Origin: Streptomyces sp. A0642
Lineage (GTDB): Bacteria > Actinomycetota > Actinomycetes > Streptomycetales > Streptomycetaceae
Assembly: GCF_004795105.1 (NCBI RefSeq)
Contig: NZ_SSBL01000019.1
Span: 1-64,000 of the forward strand
Reading direction: 5' to 3'
Length of the DNA: 64,000 nt
The notes beneath the pieces were generated by a model that did no database searches, was not told where the DNA came from, and saw only the letters and a list, made by a program, of their open reading frames with translations. The translations under genes and the position numbers were made by a program. Shown here piece by piece: positions 1-8,500 of this stretch. Numbering within the stretch: the stretch's first letter is position 1; every line of letters begins with the position of its first letter.

Positions 1-11
1 CCCGGCCTTAG

Positions 12-35
12 AACTGTGACATGCATGTCACAGTT
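12..35. repeat. Perfect 24-bp palindrome downstream of parB
   Basis: The two 12-bp half sites (AACTGTGACATG and its exact complement) abut with no spacer. It starts 8 bp after the parB-like stop codon, read on the minus strand. It is AT-richer than its surroundings and has no clear T-run, so a simple terminator is not the only reading. A partition site (parS-like) or an operator is possible because of the adjacent ParA/ParB genes. Seen: the symmetry. Inferred: any role. Confidence 0.85.
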
Positions 36-42
36 TTCAGCC

Positions 43-972
43 TCAGTCGTTGAGCAAGGTCTCCGCCTCGGCCAGCCTCTCCTTCAGGTCCTTGACGTAG
101 TCCCTGGCCGAGTCCTTGTCGAACTCGGCCAGCTCCTTTAGGAGGCCCAGGTCGATCTTCCCGGCGGCACGCGCCTCCTTCAGGCGATCAGCGACAGGAC
201 GGGGCTGGCGCGCACCGATGGCCTTCGGCGCCTGTGCGGCAGCGGCGCTGGCATCCAAGAGGCGGCGCAGACTGCGAACAGCCGAGACGGTCACTGGCCC
301 CTCGGCAGCCATCTCGGTGTACTTCTCCCGAAGGAGCTTCGGGTCGTCCTTGCCTAGCGAGTAGAGCTGCTCGACCACCAGCTGCGCCAGGGGCTTTTCG
401 ATCAGACCGTCGAGCGCCGTGTAAACGACGTGATGCCGGATCGCGCGGTAGTAGGTGTGCCGCTCGATGCCGACAGCCTTGGCGAACTTCTCGACCGACT
501 TGTGGCCACCCGCTTTGTAGCTGCCCTTCTCCTGGACCTCCGAGAGCCAGCGTCCCGTGAGAGCCCAGTAGGTGTACTCGACCGAGGCGAACGCTTCGCC
601 TGCGGCGTCTCCGACCTTGCGGAGTTGACGCTCTGCGTGTGCCAGGTGTTGCAGATCGCTGGCGCCTTCCGGTGCTGCCACGTACTCGAAGGGGTTCGTC
701 GACTCGGCAGGGTAGACGGTTCCTTCAAGAGGTTCCCTGGAGCGGTCGGGGGCCTGGTCGGCCTGATGCGGCACCTGGGGAGGCTCGGCCGGAGTGCTGG
801 CTGCAGCCGTGGCGGCCTCGGTCAGCTCCTCGTCCTCGCCGCGCCGGGCGACGGGCTTTCCTGCTGATGCCCCCGCCTTCCGGGCGGCTGCGGCCTTAGC
901 TCCCCTGCCGCCGAATTTGGCGGGGCGTCGCGGGGCGGGATCGACGTCGCTGGTGGTGCTGGGGGTGCTCAT
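43..972 (-). CDS. ParB-like partition / DNA-binding protein
   Basis: 309 aa. The N-terminal third is basic and Ala/Pro-rich, and the middle contains a helix-turn-helix-like stretch (around KSVEKFAKAVGIERHTYYRA). The C-terminal part is charged and helical. The start at 972 is preferred over 1029 because it gives an ATGA overlap with the stop of the upstream parA gene, typical of translational coupling. It has no obvious CTP-binding ParB motif (GERRxxA), so it is a ParB by position rather than by the classical fold. It would bind a centromere-like site and act with ParA to segregate the extrachromosomal element. Family assignment is tentative; coding status is secure. Confidence 0.7.
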   Translation of the reverse strand: MSTPSTTSDVDPAPRRPAKFGGRGAKAAAARKAGASAGKPVARRGEDEELTEAATAAASTPAEPPQVPHQADQAPDRSREPLEGTVYPAESTNPFEYVAAPEGASDLQHLAHAERQLRKVGDAAGEAFASVEYTYWALTGRWLSEVQEKGSYKAGGHKSVEKFAKAVGIERHTYYRAIRHHVVYTALDGLIEKPLAQLVVEQLYSLGKDDPKLLREKYTEMAAEGPVTVSAVRSLRRLLDASAAAAQAPKAIGARQPRPVADRLKEARAAGKIDLGLLKELAEFDKDSARDYVKDLKERLAEAETLLND

Positions 973-1760
973 GCGGCTTCGTCCTCCTCGATGATGCCCT
1001 TCATGGCGTGGCGGATCAGGAGGCCCCACTCCTCCAGGTCACCCCTCTTGGGGATGGCGTTCCAGGACCTGATGTGGTGGGGCGCCTTGCTGATGTCGAA
1101 GTAGGGGTGGAGGAACGGGGGCTGGATGAAGTCCTCGTCTTCTTCGCTGAGGTCGAGGGCCATGGCCTCGCGTTCCTCCTCAGCCAGGGTGGAACCGAAG
1201 TCGCACTTAACGAAGAAGTTGTAGACGTCGAGTCCGTCCAGGTTGATCCGTGCGGCGCTGGCAGCGGTTTGCAGAGTCGCCTGGATTCGGTCCGTCTCCC
1301 AGCCCGACGGGGCGCTGGGCATGAACAGTAGGCGCGCCTTCTCGCACAGGTCGATGAAGGTCTCCTTGTCGCCTCCGCCGAGGTCGACGATGACGACGTC
1401 GTACTGCCCCCGGATGGACTTCAGACGCTTCTTCAGGGGGATGGCGTCCTTGCCCTTGGTGGGGTGCTCGATCAGGGTGAAGGGGATCTTGTCACCCATC
1501 GCCAGGTGCATGGCGTACCAGCGAGAGAGGGACTGTGAGTTGTCGTCGGTGTCGACGATCGCTACGTCGAGGTTCAGCACCAGGGCGCAGTAGAGGGCGA
1601 GGTAGAGCGAGGTGGTGCTCTTTCCAGTGCCACCCTTCAGGATGCCGACTCCGATGATGAAGCCTCTGCGGGTCTTGAGCCACCGGATGACCTGGTTGAC
1701 GGGTGCGACGAGCTGGTTCAGCTCTCGATCCGTGCGCGGTTTGTGTCGCCAGTTGGACAT
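969..1760 (-). CDS. parA: ParA-family partition ATPase
   Basis: 263 aa. A deviant Walker A, KGGTGKST, lies at residues 42-49; an A'-type box (DTDDNSQSLSRW) and a Walker B (VVIVDLGGG) follow. This is the standard ParA/MinD ATPase architecture, with no N-terminal HTH domain. The start at 1760 has a good ribosome-binding site (AGGAG, 8 bases upstream); a longer reading to 1832 has none. It is the first gene of a two-gene partition operon with the ParB-like gene and is divergent from the tail genes. The ATPase would move or space plasmid copies on the nucleoid, implying that the phage can persist as a plasmid. Confidence 0.92.
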   Translation of the reverse strand: MSNWRHKPRTDRELNQLVAPVNQVIRWLKTRRGFIIGVGILKGGTGKSTTSLYLALYCALVLNLDVAIVDTDDNSQSLSRWYAMHLAMGDKIPFTLIEHPTKGKDAIPLKKRLKSIRGQYDVVIVDLGGGDKETFIDLCEKARLLFMPSAPSGWETDRIQATLQTAASAARINLDGLDVYNFFVKCDFGSTLAEEEREAMALDLSEEDEDFIQPPFLHPYFDISKAPHHIRSWNAIPKRGDLEEWGLLIRHAMKGIIEEDEAA

Positions 1761-1878
1761 TTTTTCACTCCTAGGCGGGATGTCGGTCCTCATCTTGCCG
1801 CAAGATCTCGTGCCGCAGGGGCACCCCCTCATGTCTCGCTCCTCCGTGGCGTCCTTGAAGGGGCGAGGAGGTGGGGCT
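1761..1878. promoter_or_regulatory. Divergent control region between parA and baseplate genes
   Basis: 118 bp separate the parA start from the GTG of the gp25-like gene. A short dyad, ATCTTG-CCG-CAAGAT, lies at 1792-1806, about 35 bp upstream of the parA start, and is a candidate operator for autoregulation by ParA or ParB. A second GTGCC...GGCAC dyad follows near 1810. No confident -10/-35 pair was read. Confidence 0.4.
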
Positions 1879-2307
1879 GTGAAGACTCTCGCGCTCGTGG
1901 GCGGGGACCTGGCGCTGGCGGAGGGCGGCTACCGGCTGCTGACCGGTGCGCCGCGTATCCGCCAGGACCTGGCGCTCGCGCTGGCTGAGCCGTACGGGCA
2001 CGACTCGTACCACCCGGAGTACGGATCGGTCCTGAGCTCCTACATCGGTGAGCCCTTGACCGCCGAGCTGGAGCTGCTGGTGCGTTCGGAGGTGGTGCGG
2101 GTGATGCAGCAGTACGTAGGTGCCCAGCAGGCGAGCATCGCGGCCGACGCGTTGTCGGGGTCCCGGTCGCGCTACAGCCATCAGGACGTCGTGAAGCAGA
2201 TTCAGTCGATCACCACGGACATCGCGTACGACGTGCTGAAGGTGACGGTCGCGGTGCGCACCGAGTCCGGGGCCACCATCAAGATCCTGAGGACGGTGGA
2301 CCTGTAA
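1879..2307 (+). CDS. gp25-like baseplate wedge protein
   Basis: 142 aa. The sequence fits the GPW/gp25 family: a short protein with a conserved early segment (TGAPRIRQDLALAL), a GSVLSSYIGEPL-type segment and a C-terminal strand. The GTG at 1879 is preceded by GAGGAG at a spacing of 8, so the 89 codons upstream in frame are probably not translated. Family members of about 140 aa form the lysozyme-like core of contractile baseplates. Its stop overlaps the start of the baseplate J-like gene, as in many myoviruses. Confidence 0.72.
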   Translation: MKTLALVGGDLALAEGGYRLLTGAPRIRQDLALALAEPYGHDSYHPEYGSVLSSYIGEPLTAELELLVRSEVVRVMQQYVGAQQASIAADALSGSRSRYSHQDVVKQIQSITTDIAYDVLKVTVAVRTESGATIKILRTVDL

Positions 2308-4157
2308 TGGGCGTTTCCCGCGAGGACATCGTCACCCAGATGCGTGATGCGCTGATGGTGTCAGAGCCGGAGCTCGACACGTCGATCGGGACGCCGCTCC
2401 GCAAGATCCTGGACGCGGTCGGCGGGAGCCTGGCCGATGCGTACGTCGAGAACCACCTGCTCTCCTACGCCTACGACATCGACAGTAAGACGGACGCGGA
2501 CCTCGACGCGTTCACGCAGCTCTTCGGCATCGCGCGCATCCCGGCGCGTCGGTCAATCGGCCGGGTGACGTTCAGCCGGACCGGCGATCTGAGCCCGAGC
2601 GTCTTCATCCCCGTGGGCACGGAGATTGTGTCGTCAACGGACTCCGCGATCGTGGTTCAGACGGTCACCGGCGGGACAATGATGCCCGGGACCGCGTCGG
2701 TGACCGTGGCGGTGCAGGCGGTTGTGGCGGGCCCGGAAGGGAACCTGGGCGCCGGTATGGCGACGCAGATCACGTCCCCGATCCAGGGGGTCAATACGGT
2801 GGTCAACACGGCCGCGTTGACCGGCGGAACGTCGCGCGAGACCGACACCGAGCTTCGCGAGCGTTGGAAGCGGACGGCCTTTCGGTCTCTCGCCGGAACG
2901 GAGCAGATGTACCTGGGGGTCGCCCTGGACGACACCGACTGCTACGCGGCCTCGGTGGTCGGGTCGACGCGTACTCGGTCGGAGATCCTCCAAGTCCCGG
3001 TCAGTGGTGACGTGGTCACGCAGATCACCGACGCCCAGTTCATCTACTCCGCGCCGGTGCAGGTAGCGAAGGCGGACGGTTCCCCGCTGGTGAAGGACTA
3101 CGACTACACCTGGGTTCCGACGAACCCGCCGAAGGTCGTCAAACTGTCGGGGTCCTTCCCGGCGCCGGGCGAGCTCCTGACCGTGGACTACCAGTACCTG
3201 CCGACGGTGTCGCGGAATCAGCCGGTGAACGGCATTACGAACCGGGTCGACGTCTTCACCGGAGGTACGCGTACGCAGGCGGCGCAGGCGAGCCTCGTGT
3301 TCCGGCAAGCCAAGAAGTGGCAGACGGTCTCTACGATCGATCTGTTCACTGGCCACTGGCTGCGGGCTGACCAGACGCGGCCGGAGGCGCTCAACGTCTT
3401 CGTGCCGCTTCCGTTCGGCCCCATCCTCACGGTGCCTGCCACGCTGACCATCGGATCGGTGACATACGGGCTGGCCAGCAAGACGAACCCTCTCGGGACG
3501 GTCTCGGGCGGCATCACCTACGCCTACCAGATCGTCCACGAGGACACGGTCGACGGCTGGACGCCCACAAGCCGTTTCGGGCTGGAGTGGCACCGGACAT
3601 ACCTGCCTGCCGACGGCTCGACGTTCAGCGTGGGCAACGCCGGGGACTACACGTTCAACGAGGTTCCCGCGTCGGTCCAGGACGCAGTCAACCGCTGGCG
3701 CCTGGTCGGCATTGACGCTCAAGTCCACCAGGCGAAACAGCGGTGGCTCCGGTTCAGTCTGGGCGTGATGTACACGGCCTCGTCAACGGGCTCGGTCAAC
3801 TCGGTCCAGGACGCGATCCGAACGTCGTTGAGTGACTACCTGAACCGGATGGGCTTCAACTCGAACGTCCAGATCTCGGATGTGCTGGCCGTCATCCACC
3901 AGGTTCCGGGCGTGGACAACGTTCGGCTGCTGCACGGTGGCGACGTGGTCGGCTACAGCTCAGCCAACCCGAATGCCTCGATCGTCGGGGTGCAGCAGAT
4001 CGCACCGAATTCGGCGCCGGACTCGGCTGCGCTGAGTTCGTACGTCGAGGCGGCGTCCGGCCGCGCCCAGGACATCTACTTCAGGGACGACGAGCTACCG
4101 GTCCTGGGCGCGGTGGTCTTCAAGACGCTGGCCCGCAACTCCTTCGGGGTGCTCTGA
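2307..4157 (+). CDS. Baseplate J-like protein
   Basis: 616 aa. It starts with a helical N-terminus, then a segment on structured beta repeats (residues 70-180) ending in a GTSRETDTELRERW-type motif. That motif is characteristic of baseplate J/gp47 family proteins, which build the wedge of contractile tails. The C-terminal part is another beta-rich domain and ends with a segment (VQDAIRTSLSDYLNRMGFN) typical of the family's lower domain. The protein is longer than most J proteins (350-450 aa), probably because of an inserted beta-rich region at about 235-480. Start and stop both overlap neighbours, so this is part of a tightly coupled baseplate operon. Confidence 0.8.
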   Translation: MGVSREDIVTQMRDALMVSEPELDTSIGTPLRKILDAVGGSLADAYVENHLLSYAYDIDSKTDADLDAFTQLFGIARIPARRSIGRVTFSRTGDLSPSVFIPVGTEIVSSTDSAIVVQTVTGGTMMPGTASVTVAVQAVVAGPEGNLGAGMATQITSPIQGVNTVVNTAALTGGTSRETDTELRERWKRTAFRSLAGTEQMYLGVALDDTDCYAASVVGSTRTRSEILQVPVSGDVVTQITDAQFIYSAPVQVAKADGSPLVKDYDYTWVPTNPPKVVKLSGSFPAPGELLTVDYQYLPTVSRNQPVNGITNRVDVFTGGTRTQAAQASLVFRQAKKWQTVSTIDLFTGHWLRADQTRPEALNVFVPLPFGPILTVPATLTIGSVTYGLASKTNPLGTVSGGITYAYQIVHEDTVDGWTPTSRFGLEWHRTYLPADGSTFSVGNAGDYTFNEVPASVQDAVNRWRLVGIDAQVHQAKQRWLRFSLGVMYTASSTGSVNSVQDAIRTSLSDYLNRMGFNSNVQISDVLAVIHQVPGVDNVRLLHGGDVVGYSSANPNASIVGVQQIAPNSAPDSAALSSYVEAASGRAQDIYFRDDELPVLGAVVFKTLARNSFGVL

Positions 4158-5488
4158 TGGCTGACGGGATCCATCAGGGCGAGAGCATCTACAGCGGGGG
4201 CGTCATCCCGGGCGGCCTGATGCCGCTGCAGGCCGACATCACGGTGCCTCAGTCTACGTCGCTGGCCTCTGGCACGGGCATGCTCGTTGCCGACACGTCG
4301 GTGATGGAGCAGCTGCGGCATTTTCCCGAAGAGGTCTACGACCTGCGGCCGACGTCGCACCTGGTGCGGCTGATGCAGGCGCTGCTGGGTGATGCGGGTG
4401 TGGGGCAGCTCCGGAAGCGGCTGCTGCTCTCTCAGCTCCAGTCGTTGTCTGCTTCTGGCGCGAGATTCTTTGACCTTGACCGGTTCTACGGAGCGTTGTT
4501 CGGTGCCACCCGGAACGATGCGGAGCAGCTTCCGCTCAACCCGATGGAGACGGCCACAGCAACCGCTGCGGAGTGGGAGTCAATTGAGTCTGCTGACTCC
4601 TCTTTCCGGGACAGGATGACTGCCCTTGCTCAGTCAATCGCCCAGGGCGGGACGGTCCCTGGACTCAAGGCGGCAGCGGAGGCGATCACGGGCTGCGAGG
4701 TGGATGTCTTCGAGTCGTGGGCTCTGCTGGACGCCGTGGAGGATCCGGAGGAGGCCGGTCACACCTGGGGGTGGATGGAGGGTGGGCTGTGGAGTGAGTA
4801 CGAGGGACAGATCTGGGGGGCGCTGGAGGGCGGCGCGTTCTTCGGCCGGTCGGGGAGCCTGACTCGCAGCGAGCTGCTGGTGCGGGTGAACCGTGACTAC
4901 CCGTCCACAGTGGAGGGCCGGGCTCAGCGCACCAGCGATGAATGGGCGCTGGTGCGGGTTCTGGAGCGCCTGCGGCCTGCCCACATCCTCCTCACTCTCG
5001 ACACGCAGGGGTCCTCTGCGCTCCTGCCGAGAGCTATCTCTGCGGTGCGCGCGGACAGCGAGCACTGGGAGATCGCCAGCCGGGTGACTCCTGGGCAGAT
5101 TCCTCAGGGGTCAACCTTGTATCCGTTGTCGGTCTCTCAGGAGCGGGAGGGTGTTGCCCAGGGCGATGCGCGCATCCTTCCCCGGCCGCCGCTGGTAACG
5201 CGGATCGGAGACGAGTGGTCGTACGACTCCCAGATGCCGACGTGCCGGTCCTATGCGTCCATGCCGACCGACGACGTCGATTTCACCGAGCCTGGACCGG
5301 TCAATGACCTGGTCAACGACCAGCTTGACCAGGTCATTGTGTGGCGTGATGGCACCTCCACCTTGTACGGGGCATCGCTCGGGTCCATGGATCCGATGCT
5401 GGCGCAGTCGGCGCGCGCGGGCTCTGACGGCGTCCTCGTCGCCAATCCGTACAGCGGCGACCGCCGGACTGTCCTGACCACCGACTGA
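4157..5488 (+). CDS. Baseplate/tail protein, unknown subfamily
   Basis: 443 aa. It sits immediately after the J-like gene with an ATGA overlap, the place where P2-type gpI proteins usually lie, but no definite I-type motif could be read. Residues 40-200 are mostly helical (VRLMQALLGDAGVGQLRKR...), followed by a segment rich in Trp/Gly (about 195-235) and a mixed C-terminal domain. A perfect 15-bp hairpin lies inside its 3' third. The call rests on operon position; the exact role is unknown. Confidence 0.6.
   Translation: MADGIHQGESIYSGGVIPGGLMPLQADITVPQSTSLASGTGMLVADTSVMEQLRHFPEEVYDLRPTSHLVRLMQALLGDAGVGQLRKRLLLSQLQSLSASGARFFDLDRFYGALFGATRNDAEQLPLNPMETATATAAEWESIESADSSFRDRMTALAQSIAQGGTVPGLKAAAEAITGCEVDVFESWALLDAVEDPEEAGHTWGWMEGGLWSEYEGQIWGALEGGAFFGRSGSLTRSELLVRVNRDYPSTVEGRAQRTSDEWALVRVLERLRPAHILLTLDTQGSSALLPRAISAVRADSEHWEIASRVTPGQIPQGSTLYPLSVSQEREGVAQGDARILPRPPLVTRIGDEWSYDSQMPTCRSYASMPTDDVDFTEPGPVNDLVNDQLDQVIVWRDGTSTLYGASLGSMDPMLAQSARAGSDGVLVANPYSGDRRTVLTTD
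5302..5339 (+). repeat. 15-bp perfect inverted repeat inside the tail gene
   Basis: Two 15-bp arms (CAATGACCTGGTCAA and its exact complement) flank an 8-base loop. The encoded peptide is VNDLVNDQLDQVIV, so the symmetry is carried by an alternating Val/Asn/Asp/Gln segment and may be partly a codon effect. It lies 150 bp before the stop codon and could act as an internal terminator, RNA stability element or protein-binding site. Confidence 0.7.
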
Positions 5489-5510
5489 CGTCAGCGAAGG
5501 GGATTCGTTC

Positions 5511-8500
5511 ATGGCTGACACCTATCCGAACTATGCGGCGCTGGCCGCAGCTCGTCAGATCGGTGTGGACTACCGGCTGCTCTTGCGGACGCCGCCTGGC
5601 TCCCGTCTGGCGCACATCGCAATCCATGGCGGCGACATCGAACCCGGGACGCAGGAGGTCGCCGACTACTTGGCGGCTTCGGCCAGCCGGTACTACGCGT
5701 TCGACGGGATGCTGAGCAGCGGGAACGACGTGCTCAGCCTGGGACCGCTGACCTTCGACGAGCCGCAGGCTGTGGCCATCGTGGCCAGCAGCGACTTCGT
5801 CCTGTCCTGGCTGGGTACGGCTGGCACCGACCCCATCACGTACGTGGGAGGTCTGGACACCGAGACGCGGGCCCGGGTTCAGAGCGCCCTGGACGCGGCC
5901 GGATTCACCGTGGCCGTGGCCGACCCTTCCCTGTCGGGCGACAGTACGGTCAACATCTGCAACGAGGGCGCCCGGTCCAAGGGTGTCCAGCTGCATCTGA
6001 CCCTGGCACTGCGGCAGTCGTTCTTCGAGGATTTCAGCCGGGTCGGCCGGGACAGCGGTACACGTACGTCTCTGTTCTACGCGTACATGGCGGCCGTCCA
6101 GAAGGCCCTCAACGGACTGGATGTGCCAGGCAAGGCGATCGGCTCCGTGGGGCGAGGCAACGTGGCCCGCCCGGTCCAGGGTGTTGGTTCCGCGTCCGGC
6201 GACTTCGGAATCCCGGCACTCGCGCCGTTGACTGTCGGCGGCATGCCGATGGACGCGGTCAAAACCGCGCTGCGGATGAAGTCAACGGGGCAAGGCGTCA
6301 GTCGCAGTGGTGAGCGGTTCTGGTCAAGCCCGCCGCGTGACAACGGTGACCGACTGCGGGAGGTGTTCGAGTTCTCTCTTGCCTCGGACCGGCCGGTCAA
6401 CAGGCTCTCGTTCGCGCTGGCGCGCTTCCCTCAGCGGGCCTGGCTTCAGTGGCGTGACCGTGACGGGGTGTGGCATCCCCTGCACCAGGCGGGAACGGGC
6501 ACGCCGGTCCAGATCAGCGTGATGGACTCGCTGCCTGCGATCATTCCGACGGGGGTCCCCAGCGATCTGAAGGCTCATCCGCAGCACTTTGGGGCGGGTC
6601 ACTGGATGCAGCAGATGGTGGACGTCGCGCCGGTTACGGCGTCCCGGTTCCGCATCGTGATGACGCGCCTGCCGTCGGGTTCGGCGCCGCGCGGTATCGA
6701 CGGCCAGCCTGTGCCCTACTCGCTGGGCGTCAAGGACGCGATGGTTTCCTATCGTGCAGCGTCGCTCGGCGACCTGCCGTGGTTGCCGCAGGCCGACAGG
6801 GAGCACAGCGTCCCGATCGCCGGGTCTACGGATCTTCTGGGCTCGCAGATCGAGTACGTGCTGCGGACGAACCGCGCCGACAGCTTGGTGCCTCCGGCAA
6901 AGGGGGTATGGCGGTGCGCTCCGCAGCCGGTACCGAATGCCGTGGTCAGCTTGTACCTGGATCTGCGGACGTCCAGCGGCCAGCCTCAGGTCATTGACCG
7001 GCTGTATGTGGACCCGTTGACGTCCGGCCCTCGGGTCAACCTCTACTACTCCGAGGAGACGGCTCTCCCTGACCGGTTCGCCGCCGCCGATATGGCGCTG
7101 TCGCTGCCCTTGGTGCGGGCGGCATCGGAGCTTCCGGTGGCCGACAGTGAGGGGCTCCTCTTCGAGGGTGCACGGGCGTACCTCGACGTCGACAACCGGG
7201 CAATCCAGTTCGATCCAGGGCAGCCTTTCCTGCTGTCCATGCTGGTCCACCCCCAGGTTGACTCGGCCGACACGACCCGGTTGACCGTGATTGACAGCGG
7301 TGCACTGACCGTCTCCATCCAGGCAGGTTCGATCATTGTCCGGCTCGGTGAGCGCGAGGCGGTCCTGGAGCCGTTCAACTTCGGAGTCAATGCCCAGCTG
7401 CCGCTGGCGGTTGCCTACGACGGCGAGTCCTTGACTGTCCGCACCCCGGCCGAGAGCCGTGTGGCCCAGAACGTGCATGTGCAGGACCAGTTGCCTCCTG
7501 ACACGATCCGGCTCGGTGGTCCGCTGCAGGGCGAGGGTGGTGCGATCCGGATACGGGCGCTGTTCCTGGCTGTGGGGCGGGCTTCCGACGTCGACACGAT
7601 CGAGGGGCATTGGGAGGATCCGCATGGCTACGCGCTCACGCCGGGCCTCGGGATCGACCCGGCCACGCACACGAGCGCCAGCGCGATCCTGCGGCTGGAC
7701 ACCACGCTCATCACCAGCGGCACGGATTCTGTCTGCCCCTGGGGGCTGATCGGCGGCCCGGCAGTGGCGCACGCCAACGTCGTATGGACGCCGATCAGCG
7801 GGGACTTCACCCTGCGGAAGGGGCTAATGAAGTTCCGGCCGGTGAAGGCCCGGCACCTGAAGATGGAGTTCACCAACCTCTCTCCGATCCTGCTGACGCC
7901 GTCGGCCACCACCCCTGTCGTTGCTACGAATCTGTTCCCGGCCGACTCCGGGCGGGCTGGCGACAGCACCACGGCCTCGTCGGGGGCGGATGCCTCGGGC
8001 GCCGCGCCGACCGGGGCCCGGGTGGCCACGGAGCAGGGGGCGGTCTACCAGTACATCGACGCGAACCGGATTTCTACGAGCCCGGCCAGCCCGGCTCCGT
8101 ACCTGCCGACGGAGTCGTTGTACGCGCCTGACCCGCTGGAGGCACAGGTGCTGCGGCGGTCGGGGCAGCGGTTCCCGTATATGCCGTTGCCCTCGACGCG
8201 GGCGCCCCGGTTCACGAGCACCGGGGTGCATCGCTATCACGTGGCGCACCTGGCGATGGACTCCAAGCTCGGGTACACCGTCGCGCTCAGCGAGGTCCTC
8301 GTCTACCTGGCGGATCCGGTGGCCGAGCGGGATACCGAGCAGTACGTCGAGCTGTTCCACGACACGGCGTTCCTGTCCGGGTACACGGGCGACGAGCCGG
8401 GCGGGTGGACTCATTCGGGCCGGGCCATGGTGACGACACAACCGCCGCCGTGGACGGGTTCCCGGATCACGTCGAAGACGTTCGTGTCCAAGCGCAGGGT

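Noticed and set aside
2634..3728. Long minus-strand ORFs opposite baseplate and tail genes (also 6324-7772 and 7824-10631)
   Set aside because: Arg/His/Gly-rich products mirror high-GC plus-strand codons; no domains and no ribosome-binding sites.
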